Positions 7,053 through 17,177 are shown, counted from the first letter of the stretch. The stretch is DNA of 64,000 nt from Streptomyces cyaneochromogenes (GCF_003963535.1 NZ_CP034539.1:6138001-6202000), one strand, 5' to 3'. A program made the numbers and translations. Notes: a model not told the origin generated them from the sequence alone.

Positions 7053-9209
7053 ATGTCGGAGGCGGAGCGGGCGGGGACATCTCGTCAGGACACTCGTCAG
7101 GACAACCACGAGCGTCTCCTCGCGGGGCGGTACCGGCTGGGCGGAGTGCTCGGCCGGGGCGGCATGGGCACGGTGTGGCGTGCCGAGGACGAGACGCTGG
7201 GGCGGACGGTCGCCGTCAAGGAGCTGCGGTTCCCCTCGAACATCGACGAGGAGGAGAAGCGGCGGCTGATCACGCGCACGTTGCGTGAGGCCAAGGCGAT
7301 CGCGCGGATCCGCAACAACAGCGCGGTGACGGTGTTCGACGTCGTCGAGGAGGACGACCGGCCGTGGATCGTGATGGAGCTCGTCGAGGGCAAGTCGCTC
7401 GCCGAGGTCATCCGTGAGGACGGCCTTCTGGAACCCAAGCGTGCGGCCGAGGTCGGCCTTGCCATCCTCGACGTGCTGCGCTCCGCGCACCGCGAGGGCA
7501 TCCTGCACCGTGACGTGAAGCCGTCGAACGTCCTGCTGGAGTCCGACACCGACCGGGTCGTGCTGACCGACTTCGGCATCGCCCAGGTCGAGGGCGACCC
7601 GTCCATCACCTCGACCGGCATGCTTGTCGGCGCGCCCTCCTACATCTCTCCGGAACGGGCCCGCGGCCACAAGCCGGGCCCGGCGGCCGACCTCTGGTCG
7701 CTGGGCGGGCTGTTGTACGCGTCGGTCGAGGGTGTGCCGCCCTACGACAAGGGCTCCGCCATCGCCACGCTCACGGCGGTGATGACCGAGCCGCTGGAAG
7801 AGCCGAAGAACGCGGGACCGCTGAAGGACGTCATCTACGGCCTGCTCACCAAGGACCCCGCCGAGCGGCTCGACGACGCCGGTGCGCGGGCGATGCTCAA
7901 CGCCGTCATCCATGCGCCCGAGCCGAAGGACGAGCCGGAGCCGATGGACGCGACGAAGGTCGTGCCGCTGCCTCCGCAGCCCGGTGCGCCCGCGGAGAAG
8001 GGGCGTTCTGGTGCGGGTGCCGGCTCCGGTGGCAAGCGGGGCGAGGAGGCCGGGGAGCGGTTGCGCGGGGCGCTGCGGTCCGTGCGGAAGGCCGCGGTGA
8101 GCGCGGGGGCGGCCGGGGTGGCTGCGGCTCGTGCCAAGTCCGGGAGTGAGACGGCTGCTTCGGGGGCCGATGCGCAGGGCCGCGAGGGTGCGGCCGGTGG
8201 GGCTTCCGCCGGAGTGGGCGGGGCGAAGGCGCCGTCGGATGCGGGGACTTCGGGGGCGGGGACTTCGGGTCGGTCGTCCGGATCCGGGTCCGAGTCGGCT
8301 GCCGGTGTCGGCGTCAGTGCCAATGCCAGTACCGGTGTCGGTGCGCAGGAAGGCAAGGCGGCGAACGGGGCCGGTGAGGGGCGGAGTTCGGGGTGGCCCG
8401 TGATGACGCCGCCGGATCTGCCGCCGCGGCCCGTGCCGAGGGCGCCGCTGACCGATGTGGTGCCGAAGCGGACGCTGGTGATCATCGCGTTGGTCGTGGT
8501 GCTCGCGGTGATCGGCGTGGTACTGGCCGTTGTTTTCAACGGCGGTGACGGCTCGAAGGGCTCGGCGAGCGGGGGCGGGGCCGCCAAGGCATCGGCGAGT
8601 GAAAGTGCCGACACCAAGCAGGACAAGAGCGGCAGTACGCACACGGACGGTGCTGATTCCGCGTCCGCGAGCACGGGGAAGGGGTCCGGTTCCGGGGCGG
8701 AGGCCGGGAGTACGCCGAGTGCCGGGGCGAGCGCGTCCGGCGGGAGCGGGGCCGAGGCGGGATCCGGGAACGACAGCGGGGTCGCGTCGACCCACGAGGG
8801 GAACCAGGGGTACTCGATCGGGCTGCCCAAGGGATGGAAGTTCCAGAGCACGGGTTCGGCGGGGGACCGCTTCACCGGGCCCGAAGGGCAGAAGCTGCTC
8901 GTCGCCTGGACGACCACGCCGCAGGACGACCCGGTGGCGGACTGGGAGGACCAGGAGCAGTACATGACGCGCTCCCAGTACAAGAAGATCCGCATAGAGA
9001 AGGTGGACTACCGCAGCTGGAACACGGCCGACTGGGAGTTCACCTATGTCGAGAACGGGACGAAGTACCGGACGATCGACCGGGGCTTCGTCGTGAACGG
9101 CCAACTCGGATATGCGCTGATGTACACCGCGAAGAGCGCGAATTGGGACAGCGAGCTGCGTAAGGACACATGGGGGACGCTGACGGATTCGTTCCGGCCG
9201 AAGTCGTGA
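7053..9209 (+). CDS. Membrane Ser/Thr protein kinase 1
   Basis: A 718-residue PknB-like (Hanks-type) kinase. Cytosolic catalytic domain at about 24-285 with GRGGMGTVW glycine loop, AVKEL lysine, HRDVKPSN catalytic loop and DFGIAQVEG. A low-complexity Gly/Ala/Ser linker follows, then a single membrane helix (TLVIIALVVVLAVIGVVLAV, about 470-490) and an extracellular domain that starts GYSIGLPKGWKF. The last motif recurs in kinases 2, 3, 5 and 6 and is probably a shared sensor domain. First gene of a six-kinase array. ATG 7053 follows GAGGGGAC; two in-frame starts lie 4 and 16 codons upstream. Divergent from the serine hydrolase gene. Confidence 0.9.
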   Translation: MSEAERAGTSRQDTRQDNHERLLAGRYRLGGVLGRGGMGTVWRAEDETLGRTVAVKELRFPSNIDEEEKRRLITRTLREAKAIARIRNNSAVTVFDVVEEDDRPWIVMELVEGKSLAEVIREDGLLEPKRAAEVGLAILDVLRSAHREGILHRDVKPSNVLLESDTDRVVLTDFGIAQVEGDPSITSTGMLVGAPSYISPERARGHKPGPAADLWSLGGLLYASVEGVPPYDKGSAIATLTAVMTEPLEEPKNAGPLKDVIYGLLTKDPAERLDDAGARAMLNAVIHAPEPKDEPEPMDATKVVPLPPQPGAPAEKGRSGAGAGSGGKRGEEAGERLRGALRSVRKAAVSAGAAGVAAARAKSGSETAASGADAQGREGAAGGASAGVGGAKAPSDAGTSGAGTSGRSSGSGSESAAGVGVSANASTGVGAQEGKAANGAGEGRSSGWPVMTPPDLPPRPVPRAPLTDVVPKRTLVIIALVVVLAVIGVVLAVVFNGGDGSKGSASGGGAAKASASESADTKQDKSGSTHTDGADSASASTGKGSGSGAEAGSTPSAGASASGGSGAEAGSGNDSGVASTHEGNQGYSIGLPKGWKFQSTGSAGDRFTGPEGQKLLVAWTTTPQDDPVADWEDQEQYMTRSQYKKIRIEKVDYRSWNTADWEFTYVENGTKYRTIDRGFVVNGQLGYALMYTAKSANWDSELRKDTWGTLTDSFRPKS

Positions 9210-9263
9210 CGTGAGCGGGTCCCGGTCCGGGGATGCCGTGACCGGGTTTGAGCCGTGAGATAC

Positions 9264-9287
9264 GGCAACCCCTCTTTGCGGGTTGCC
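9264..9287. terminator. Hairpin between kinase 1 and kinase 2
   Basis: GGCAACCC/GGGTTGCC, 8-bp perfect stem with 8-base loop, 55 bases after the kinase 1 stop; probable terminator, so kinase 2 may have its own promoter. Confidence 0.5.
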
Positions 9288-9394
9288 TCCGGCACGTATC
9301 GTGAATGATTGCGGACCGTACGCATCCAGTCGTGCGCCCGGAATGCGGCGCAACGCGAACGGGAATGACCAACCGGGCGGCCGGGGGAGGCAAC

Positions 9395-12049
9395 GTGGAC
9401 GACTATGCGGGTCGGGTGCTCGCCGACCGCTACCGCCTGCCGCTGCCGCCCTCCGACGAGTACGAACTCACCGAGTCCCGGGCCTTCGACACCTACAGCG
9501 GGCAGGAAGTGCTCGTCCGGCAGGTGCCGTTGCCGGAGGTCGTCGAGGCGGAGGTGCTCGACGCCGAGGGGCTGCCCGACGGGTTCACCGCCCGGGAGAC
9601 GCGGGACCGCGGGGCCGGGCGACGGTCGACGGGGCGCTCGAGCGCGCGCCGGCCGAGCGATCCCGCCGTGCGGCGGGCCGTGGAGGCGGCGCAGGCCGCG
9701 GCGCGAATCCCCGACCATCCGCGGCTGGACCAGGTCTTCGACGTGTTCGCCGATGGCGGGTCGCTGTGGATAGTGAGCGAGTTGGTGGCCGCGCGTCCGC
9801 TGGCCGCGTTGCTCGCCGAGAAACCGTTGACCCCCTACCGGGCGGCCGAGGTTGCCTCCGACGTCCTCATGGCACTCCGGGTGCTGCACGCCCATGGCTG
9901 GGTCCACCGGAACATCACCGCGCGCACGGTGCTCGTCTGCGACGACGGCCGGGTGATGCTGACCGGGCTGGCGGTCGGGGCAGCCGAGGAGGCACTGTGC
10001 GGCTATGACCCGGTGCCGGTCGAGGACGGCGACGGCGGTGCCGGAGCCGGGGTCGAAGCCGGTGCGGGTGCAGGGACGTTCGGTGGCGGGCCCGATGCCG
10101 GTGGCACGGATACAGACCCCGAGGCTGCCCGGAGGGCCGCGATCGAGGCGCGGGCCGCCGGAGGGTTGCCGGTGCCGGGTGCCGACGCGGGCAACGGGAC
10201 CGGGTCGTCCGGTGCGGCATCGCGCGGTGCCCTGGAGACCGGTGGGGACATCAGAGCCGCGCGGGCCGGGGCGATCGCCGCGTATCGGGCGGGAGCCAGG
10301 GCGGCGGCCCGGGTGCAGGACTCGCGGCAGGGCGGCCGGCCGGCGCTGCCCGGGGCCCGCTCGGCGCCCGAAGGCGGCCCCGCCCCCCTGGCCAACGGAT
10401 CGGCGCAGCAGCCGTACCCCTCCGGCAACGGTGTCGCCACGCCCCCGGGCCGGATAGCCGACCCGTACGGCGTGCAGGCCACGTCCTGGCATGGCGCCTC
10501 GCCTCGCAGAGGGGCGGTCGGCGGTGCGGGGACGGAGGAGGGCCGTGACCGTACGGCACTTCCGTCGGCGGGCCCGGGTGCCAGGTCCGGACTCGGCGGT
10601 TTCCCCACGCAGGGGGCCGCACCCGGCGCTACGGGCGCCCCCGGTTCCGCCACCCCAGGCATCCCCGCCCCCACCACGCCCACCACCCCCTCAACTCCCG
10701 GCGCACCCACCCCACCCGCCCTCGACTCCCCTCACCCCCCGACCCGCTGGGACGACCTCGTCTCCCGCACCCCCGCCCACCGCGGCCCCACCACCGCGCT
10801 CGCCGCGGAGCGGGCCCGGCAGGCGCGGATGGCCGTCGTGGGGCCGGTGACGGAGCGGTGGGCGCCGGAGCAGGCCGGGCCAGTGCACGAGAACTGGCAG
10901 TTGGCCGCGCCCATCGGGCCCGCGACCGATCTGTGGGCGCTGGGGGCGCTGCTCTTCCGGGCCGTGCAGGGGCACGCGCCGTATCCGGAGGAGTCGACGG
11001 CCGAGCTGGTGCAGCTGGTGTGCGCGGAGCCGCCCGCCTTCGCCGAGGAGTGCGGGCCGCTCAGGCCGGTCGTGGAGTCGCTGCTGCGGCAGGACTCCAC
11101 CGAGCGTCTCGACTTCGAGGAACTGCGGGGCTGGCTGCGTTCCCTCGTGCGGTCCGCGCCCGAACCGGAAGCCGGTGCGCATGTCGTCGCCGTCCCGCCG
11201 GCCGACCCGAACCGGCTGCCGATCGTGCGCCGGCGCGGCGAGCTGGTGCGTCGGCGGCGGGCCGGGCTGCCCGCGCATCACGGACGGCACAAGCGGGCCA
11301 GACAGGAGGCGCGTTCGCCGAGGCGGCTGGGCCGTACGCTGCTGCTGCTCGTCCTGCTGGGCATGGCCGCGGCGATCGCGTACGCCGTGCTGTTCATGCC
11401 GAAGGCCGACCAGGGCAACGGCGCCACGGCCGACGCCGATCGCACCGGTGCCGCGGGCCAGGCCGATCCGGCGGCGACCGAGGAGGCCGCCGAGGCGAGC
11501 AGTGAGCCACGGCCCGACCAGACCTCTCCCGAGTCCGGCAACAGCCCTTCGGAGTCGGCCGGTTCCACCGAGCCGCAGACCAACGGCCCCGAGGTCCCGG
11601 ACGGTTTCGCCCTGCGCGAGGACGCGGCCGGGTTCCGGATCGCCGTGGCCAACGGGTGGAACCGCACGCCGGAGAACGGGCGCGGACAGGTCGTGTACTC
11701 GCACGGCGACTTCGACCTCATCGTCGTGGCGGGACGGGACACCGCAGAGGAGTACGGCAGCGATCCGATGGTCTACCAGCGGGAGCACGAGCGGGAGTTG
11801 CAGCCGTACCGCGAGTCCAGCTGGGCCGCCTCCAGTGGGCTGAAGTCGATCCAGGTCGGTGAGCGGACCATGGCCGAGGGGCAGTTCACCTGGACCGACG
11901 ACCAGGGCCGTGAGCTCTTCGTGCGTAATCTCGCGATCCTGATCGACGGGCGGTACCACGTGGTGCAGCTGCGCGGACCGGAGGCCGAGCGGGACGAGGT
12001 GACGCGGCTGTTCGAGCAGGCCTCGGCGACGTATCAGGTGACCGGCTGA
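9395..12049 (+). CDS. Membrane pseudokinase of the Ser/Thr kinase family (kinase 2)
   Basis: An 884-residue protein with a kinase fold but lost catalysis. The glycine loop is absent (PPSDEYELTESRAFD), the AVK lysine strand reads VLVRQV, the HRD loop reads HRNITART, and the DFG position reads TGL. The kinase domain is split by a roughly 270-residue Gly/Ala/Pro-rich insert (about 240-500), after which the C lobe resumes (ATDLWALGALLFRAVQGHAPY). A basic stretch, a membrane helix (LLLLVLLGMAAAIAYAVLF, near residue 680) and an extracellular domain starting AGFRIAVANGWNR follow. Likely a scaffold or allosteric partner of neighbouring kinases. GTG 9395 follows GGGGGAGG; earlier in-frame starts at 9305 and 9365 have poorer context. 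Confidence 0.88.
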   Translation: MDDYAGRVLADRYRLPLPPSDEYELTESRAFDTYSGQEVLVRQVPLPEVVEAEVLDAEGLPDGFTARETRDRGAGRRSTGRSSARRPSDPAVRRAVEAAQAAARIPDHPRLDQVFDVFADGGSLWIVSELVAARPLAALLAEKPLTPYRAAEVASDVLMALRVLHAHGWVHRNITARTVLVCDDGRVMLTGLAVGAAEEALCGYDPVPVEDGDGGAGAGVEAGAGAGTFGGGPDAGGTDTDPEAARRAAIEARAAGGLPVPGADAGNGTGSSGAASRGALETGGDIRAARAGAIAAYRAGARAAARVQDSRQGGRPALPGARSAPEGGPAPLANGSAQQPYPSGNGVATPPGRIADPYGVQATSWHGASPRRGAVGGAGTEEGRDRTALPSAGPGARSGLGGFPTQGAAPGATGAPGSATPGIPAPTTPTTPSTPGAPTPPALDSPHPPTRWDDLVSRTPAHRGPTTALAAERARQARMAVVGPVTERWAPEQAGPVHENWQLAAPIGPATDLWALGALLFRAVQGHAPYPEESTAELVQLVCAEPPAFAEECGPLRPVVESLLRQDSTERLDFEELRGWLRSLVRSAPEPEAGAHVVAVPPADPNRLPIVRRRGELVRRRRAGLPAHHGRHKRARQEARSPRRLGRTLLLLVLLGMAAAIAYAVLFMPKADQGNGATADADRTGAAGQADPAATEEAAEASSEPRPDQTSPESGNSPSESAGSTEPQTNGPEVPDGFALREDAAGFRIAVANGWNRTPENGRGQVVYSHGDFDLIVVAGRDTAEEYGSDPMVYQREHERELQPYRESSWAASSGLKSIQVGERTMAEGQFTWTDDQGRELFVRNLAILIDGRYHVVQLRGPEAERDEVTRLFEQASATYQVTG

Positions 12050-12192
12050 CTCCGTTCACCAACCCTGTGTGACGGTTGCTCGAATCCGCCGAAAGCGACA
12101 ACCATCACAGTGCGGTCTCCTTGGCACCCCCGTGGTTCCGGTCACGTCGGCCGGTCCTTAGTCTGACCCTGTCAAGAGCATTGCGGGGCAAC

Positions 12193-13920
12193 GTGAATCA
12201 GATGCAGGGCCAGCTCGTTTCGGGGCGCTACCGGCTCGCCGACGCGATCGGCAGCGGCGGTATGGGCCGGGTCTGGCGTGCGCACGACGAGGTGCTGCAT
12301 CGGGCTGTCGCGATCAAGGAGCTGACCGCCGCGCTCTACGTCTCCGAGAGCGAGCTGGAGCGGCTGCTCGCCCGTACCCGCGCCGAGGCGCGCGCCGCCG
12401 CGCGCATCAACCACTCCGCCGTGGTCACCGTGCACGACGTGCTGGAGCACGACGGGCGGCCGTGGATCGTGATGGAGCTGGTCGAGGGGTACTCGCTGGC
12501 CGACGCGGTCAAGGAGCGTGGGCGGGTCGAGCCGACCGAGGCCGCGCGCATCGGACTGTGGGTGCTGCGGGCGCTGCGTGCCGCGCACTCCGCGGGTGTC
12601 CTGCACCGTGACGTCAAGCCCGGCAACGTCCTGATCTCCGCCGAGGACGGCCGTGTTCTGCTGACCGACTTCGGCATCGCCCAGATCGAGGGCGACACCA
12701 CCATCACCCGCACCGGAGAGGTCGTCGGCTCGGTCGACTACCTCGCGCCCGAGCGGGTCCGCGGCCACGACCCGGGCCCCTCCTCCGACCTGTGGGCGCT
12801 CGCCGCCACGCTGTACACGGCCGTGGAGGGCCGTTCGCCGTTCCGCCGCACCTCGCCGCTGAGCACCATGCAGGCGGTGGTCGAGGAGGACGCCACCGAG
12901 CCGCAGCACGCCGGCCCGCTCACGCCCGTGATCGCCGCCCTGCTGCGCAAGGATCCGGCCACCCGGCCCAGCCCGGCCGAGGCCGAGCAGATGCTCGCCG
13001 AGGCGGCGGAGGGGCGCAGGCCGAGCGAGGCACAGGCGTTCGTGCCGACGCAGCACACCCGGTACGAGCCGGAGACCCGCACCGGGCCGGAGTACATCGG
13101 AGGGCCGGCGCACACGGGTGCGACGGCGCACACCGGGCAGCCGACGCCGACGGGCACGCCGTATCCCCCGATGGGCGGCCTGGCGACGATCGGGCCGCCG
13201 TACGACACGACAGGCACCGGAACCGGCACGGGCACCGGTGCCGCCCCCGCCCGGACGTCCAGGCGCCGTCGGCTGCGCACGCTCGCCCTCGTCGTCGCGC
13301 TCGCCGCGGTCGTCGGCGGGGGCACCGCGGTGCTGCTGCAGAAGTGGGGGCCGGGCAGCCCCGGCGCGTCCGCCTCGACGACCACGACCACGCCCCCGCC
13401 GAGCCCCTCGGCCACGGACGACCAGGGCCCCGAGGGCGGCGTGCCCGCCTCCTGGGTCCGCGTCGAAGACCCGCTCGGCTTCAGCCTCTACCTGCCCAAG
13501 GGCTGGAAGCGGGAGGTGGTCGGCAAGGAGTTCGACGGCCTCCAGCAGATCGACTACACGCCCGACGGCGGCGAGCACTTCGTCCGCATCGCCGTCGACA
13601 CCTCGCCCGACTTCGCGAACGCCTACGACCACATGGTCGACCTGGAACAGCAGGTGGGGCGGCGGCTGGTCGGCTACGAGACGGTGTACCTGAAGAAGAA
13701 CCTCTACCGCGACCGCGAGGGCTCCCTGTGGGAGTACACGTGGAACGCGCAGGCCAAGGACACGGCCTTCCCCGGGCCGCGCCGCGCCATCGATCAGGCG
13801 TACATCGACCGGGACGGCACGGAGTACGCGATCTACATGTCCGCGCCGGAGTCGGACTGGACGGCCGCGAGCGAGCAGTTCACGGCGGTGCTGAAGGGCT
13901 GGCAGCCGAACGGCTCCTGA
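12193..13920 (+). CDS. Membrane Ser/Thr protein kinase 3
   Basis: A 575-residue active-looking kinase: GSGGMGRVW loop, AIKEL lysine, HRDVKPGN, DFGIAQIEG and the activation/P+1 region VVGSVDYLAPERV. The catalytic domain covers about 10-270. A Thr/Gly/Pro-rich linker, membrane helix (LRTLALVVALAAVVGGGTAV, about 360-380) and extracellular domain (LGFSLYLPKGWKRE onward) follow, the last homologous in layout to those of kinases 1, 2, 5 and 6. GTG 12193 (VNQMQGQLVSGRYRL) is preferred because the kinase domain begins immediately; an ATG three codons later is possible. 143 bases separate it from kinase 2. Confidence 0.9.
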   Translation: MNQMQGQLVSGRYRLADAIGSGGMGRVWRAHDEVLHRAVAIKELTAALYVSESELERLLARTRAEARAAARINHSAVVTVHDVLEHDGRPWIVMELVEGYSLADAVKERGRVEPTEAARIGLWVLRALRAAHSAGVLHRDVKPGNVLISAEDGRVLLTDFGIAQIEGDTTITRTGEVVGSVDYLAPERVRGHDPGPSSDLWALAATLYTAVEGRSPFRRTSPLSTMQAVVEEDATEPQHAGPLTPVIAALLRKDPATRPSPAEAEQMLAEAAEGRRPSEAQAFVPTQHTRYEPETRTGPEYIGGPAHTGATAHTGQPTPTGTPYPPMGGLATIGPPYDTTGTGTGTGTGAAPARTSRRRRLRTLALVVALAAVVGGGTAVLLQKWGPGSPGASASTTTTTPPPSPSATDDQGPEGGVPASWVRVEDPLGFSLYLPKGWKREVVGKEFDGLQQIDYTPDGGEHFVRIAVDTSPDFANAYDHMVDLEQQVGRRLVGYETVYLKKNLYRDREGSLWEYTWNAQAKDTAFPGPRRAIDQAYIDRDGTEYAIYMSAPESDWTAASEQFTAVLKGWQPNGS

Positions 13921-14014
13921 CGTCCTTTGCCACGTTGAGAACCCTTTGCGGCTTTGCATAGTTGGCCGATCGGCGCCCCGGAGTCGATCAGTCCGTTGCG
14001 GCATGATGGGGCGC

Positions 14015-15295
14015 ATGGGGACCGAGGGCGCCAACTTCCGTGTGATCGCGGGGCGTTACCGCCTCGAGGCGAGGCTCGGTCGCGGCGGCATGGGCGTCGT
14101 ATGGCGGGCGACCGACCAGTTGCTCGGGCGGCAGGTGGCCGTCAAGGAGCTCCCTCTCGACGACACGCTCTCCGCGGCCGAGGCCCGGCGTCAGCGTGAG
14201 CGCACGTTTCGCGAGGCTCAGGCGGTGGCGCAGCTCAGCCACCCGCATGTCATCGTCGTGCATGACGTCGTGGAGGACGGCGAACGCCCGTACATCGTCA
14301 TGGAGTTGGTCGACGGCGTCACGCTCGCCGACCGGATCGCGACGCGCGGGCCCGTCGACGCGCCGGAGGCCGCCCGGATCGGTGTCGACCTGCTGAGCGC
14401 GCTGCGTACGGCCCACGCGGCCGGGGTCCTGCACCGGGACATCAAACCGGACAACGTGCTCATCGAGACCGGCACCGACCGTGTCGTCCTGACCGACTTC
14501 GGCATCGCCCAGGTGCCGGGCTCCACCACTCTCACCGAGTCCGGGACCTTCGTGGGCTCGCCCGAGTACACCTCGCCCGAGCGGATGTCCGGGTCCGGGA
14601 CCGGCCCCTCCGCCGATCTGTGGTCGCTGGGCGCGTTGCTCTGCGCCGCCCTGAGCGGTGAATCGCCGTTCCGGCGCGACTCGTTGAGCGGCATCGTGCA
14701 TGCCGTCGTGTCCGCCGAGATACGTCCGCCCGCGCAGGCGGCACCGATCCTGCCCGTCGTACAGGGGCTGTTGGAGCGCGATCCTGGGCGGCGGCTCGAT
14801 GCGGCGGGGGCCGAGCGGATGCTGCGGGAGTTCCTGGAGACGGGGGGCGTGGCGCAGCGGCCGACCGCTGCGGGGCCTGGTCCCGCGCTTGTGCTGAAAC
14901 GGTTCGGCAAGGGGGAGCGGCAGTACTCGACGCGCAGCATGCTGGCCACCGCGATGCTGGTCGCGGCGATGGCGGTGGCGGGGGTGTCGGCGGCGGCGCT
15001 GCTGGTGAACGGGGGTGGGGACGGGGGTGTTGTGCCGACCACTTCGGCCGGCCCGTCCGACAGACCCGGCACGTCGAGTCCTTCGGGCCCGTCAAGTCCG
15101 CCGAGCCCGCCCGGCGGACCCGGCACGTCCAGCCCTTCCGCGAAACCCGGCACATCCAGCGCGTCCACCGTGTCCCCCTCACCCGGCCGCACCCCGTCAC
15201 CCGGCCGCACCCCGTCACCCGGCCGCACCCCGACGGCCACTCCGACCCCGACTCCGACCTCCACCCGGACCCCCACGCCCACCAACCCCGGATAA
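14015..15295 (+). CDS. Membrane Ser/Thr protein kinase 4, short proline-rich exterior
   Basis: A 426-residue kinase with intact motifs (GRGGMGVVW, AVKEL, HRDIKPDN, DFGIAQVPG, SPEYTSPERM). A membrane helix near residues 310-335 (MLATAMLVAAMAVAGVSAAA) follows the catalytic domain. The exterior has no folded sensor domain, only about 90 residues rich in Ser, Pro and Thr with exact SPGRTP hexapeptide repeats and alternating TPTPT, which could span or contact peptidoglycan. Starts are ambiguous: ATG at 14003, 14006 and 14015; I chose the last (MGTEGANFRVIAGRYRL). The family's C-terminal GW domain is missing here, unlike in all its neighbours. Confidence 0.88.
   Translation: MGTEGANFRVIAGRYRLEARLGRGGMGVVWRATDQLLGRQVAVKELPLDDTLSAAEARRQRERTFREAQAVAQLSHPHVIVVHDVVEDGERPYIVMELVDGVTLADRIATRGPVDAPEAARIGVDLLSALRTAHAAGVLHRDIKPDNVLIETGTDRVVLTDFGIAQVPGSTTLTESGTFVGSPEYTSPERMSGSGTGPSADLWSLGALLCAALSGESPFRRDSLSGIVHAVVSAEIRPPAQAAPILPVVQGLLERDPGRRLDAAGAERMLREFLETGGVAQRPTAAGPGPALVLKRFGKGERQYSTRSMLATAMLVAAMAVAGVSAAALLVNGGGDGGVVPTTSAGPSDRPGTSSPSGPSSPPSPPGGPGTSSPSAKPGTSSASTVSPSPGRTPSPGRTPSPGRTPTATPTPTPTSTRTPTPTNPG
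15179..15232 (+). repeat. 18-bp repeat x3 in kinase 4 tail
   Basis: Three near-exact 18-bp units (TCACCCGGCCGCACCCCG) encode SPGRTP three times; an in-frame minisatellite likely to vary in copy number between strains. Confidence 0.75.
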
Positions 15296-15387
15296 AGCGG
15301 AGATAAGTTGCGACCTCGGTCACGGCTCTGTGACCGGAAAGCATTCCCGCTGGATGCCGAAGCGCTTGCCGCGATATGGATGGACGC

Positions 15388-17139
15388 ATGAGCAGCAACG
15401 GGGGAGCCCCTTACCGGCCCGACGAGCCGACGAGTTTCGGCCTGCAACCACCGCAGCCGAACCCGCCGGCGTCAGTGCCGCACCCGGACAATCCGTACGC
15501 GGCGCCCACGCAGGTCGTACCGCAGCAGGGTGTGCCGGCCCAGCCCGCCGCGCCGTCGCAGCCCCCGGCCCCGGCCCCGTCCCAGGCCGCCGCGCCCTCC
15601 CCACCCCCTGCGCCCTCCCCGCCTGTTGCGCACTCCCAGCCTCCGGCGCCGGACCCCGGCACCGGACGTCTGATCGCGGACCGCTACCGGCTGCTCGCCA
15701 AGCTCGGGCACGGCGGCATGGGTACGGTCTGGCGCGCCAAGGACGAGACGGTGGACCGCGAGGTCGCCGTCAAGGAGCCCCGCGTACCGGATCACCTTCC
15801 CGAACGCGAACGTGCCAACGCCTACGAGCGGATGCGCCGCGAGGCACGCGCCGCGGCCAGGCTCGACCACCCGGCGGTCGTGAACGTGCATGACGTCGCC
15901 GTCGTGGACGGCCGGCCGTGGATCGTGATGGAGCTGGTCCAGGGCCGTTCGCTGGGCAGCGCGCTGCAGGAGGGCACCCTCGACGCCCGGGACGCGGCGA
16001 GAATCGGCCTCCAGGTGCTCGGCGCGCTGGAGGCCGCGCACGCGGCGGGCATCCTGCACCGTGACGTGAAGCCGGACAACGTCCTGCTCGGCCGCCATGA
16101 CCGCGTCGTCCTCACCGACTTCGGCATCGCCCAGATCGAGGGCGAGACCAACCTCACCGACACCGGCGGCTTCGTCGGCTCGCCCGAGTACATCGCGCCG
16201 GAGCGCGTCCTGGGCCAGCGACCGGGCCCGGCGAGCGACCTGTGGTCCCTGGGCGTCGTCCTGTACGCGACGACGGAGGGCGTCTCGCCGTTCCGCCGCA
16301 GCAACACCCCCGCGACCCTCCAGTCGGTCCTCAACGCCACGCCCGCGCCGCCCGCTTCGGCCCACGGTCCGCTCGCCGAGGTCATCAACGGCCTGCTCCA
16401 GAAGGACCCGGCACGCCGCCCGAACGCCGCGCAGACGCGTGCGCTGCTGGAACAGGCGGCCAACCCGCCGACGCCGGCCGCCACGCAGGTGGTGCGGGTC
16501 GCCGAGGGCGGCAAGGGCGGTGTCCGGCTGGGGCGCAAGGCGTTGCTCGGCATCGGCGCGGCTGTCGTCGCGGGTGCGGTGGCGGCGTATCTGGTGATCG
16601 CGGATCCGTTCGCGGGGCCGTTGCCGGACGGCTGGAAGGTCCGTGAGGAGAAGGCCCTCGCCGCTTCCCTCGCGGTGCCTGAGGGCTACAAGCGGGGCGT
16701 GCCCGAGGAGACGGACAAGGAACACTGGGTCACGTACACCGACGAGAGCGGCGCCATCTGGATCGGGCTGAGGCTCGACAAGAAGGCCGAGGACACCGGC
16801 AGCAGCATCGCCGACTCCGCCGCCGCCGAGATGTACGACGACAACAGCGACTTCAAGGAAGGCACCAACTACCAGCTCAACATGGCCGAGGGCGCGAAGA
16901 CCCAGACCGACGGTGAGACCACGTACCGGGACAAGCCGGCCGCCGAGAACACCGTCGTCTACACCACCAACGACAGCCAGAACCCGCGCCCGCGCGAGAT
17001 GAGGGTCTTCTACTACAAGACCTCCGCGGGAGACATGTACAAGCTCACCATCAACTACCCCGGCAAGGGCGACTTCACCGCCCGCGGCCGGGAGGTGGCG
17101 CGGACGGCCATCTCGAACCTGGACATCGACACGCTCTGA
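15388..17139 (+). CDS. Membrane Ser/Thr protein kinase 5 with proline-rich N terminus
   Basis: A 583-residue kinase. It differs from its neighbours in having about 90 residues of Pro/Gln/Ala-rich sequence before the catalytic domain, a possible docking tail. Motifs: GHGGMGTVW, AVKEPR, HRDVKPDN, DFGIAQIEG, GSPEYIAPERV. A membrane helix (LLGIGAAVVAGAVAAYLVI) near residue 400 precedes the extracellular domain (LAASLAVPEGYKRG through NLDIDTL). ATG 15388 (MSSNGGAPY) has GGATGGAC upstream; ATG four codons earlier is equally possible. It ends 38 bases before kinase 6, probably co-transcribed with it. Confidence 0.9.
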   Translation: MSSNGGAPYRPDEPTSFGLQPPQPNPPASVPHPDNPYAAPTQVVPQQGVPAQPAAPSQPPAPAPSQAAAPSPPPAPSPPVAHSQPPAPDPGTGRLIADRYRLLAKLGHGGMGTVWRAKDETVDREVAVKEPRVPDHLPERERANAYERMRREARAAARLDHPAVVNVHDVAVVDGRPWIVMELVQGRSLGSALQEGTLDARDAARIGLQVLGALEAAHAAGILHRDVKPDNVLLGRHDRVVLTDFGIAQIEGETNLTDTGGFVGSPEYIAPERVLGQRPGPASDLWSLGVVLYATTEGVSPFRRSNTPATLQSVLNATPAPPASAHGPLAEVINGLLQKDPARRPNAAQTRALLEQAANPPTPAATQVVRVAEGGKGGVRLGRKALLGIGAAVVAGAVAAYLVIADPFAGPLPDGWKVREEKALAASLAVPEGYKRGVPEETDKEHWVTYTDESGAIWIGLRLDKKAEDTGSSIADSAAAEMYDDNSDFKEGTNYQLNMAEGAKTQTDGETTYRDKPAAENTVVYTTNDSQNPRPREMRVFYYKTSAGDMYKLTINYPGKGDFTARGREVARTAISNLDIDTL

Positions 17140-17177
17140 ACTGGCCAACGACCCACCCCGCAAGGTAGTCATGGGAC

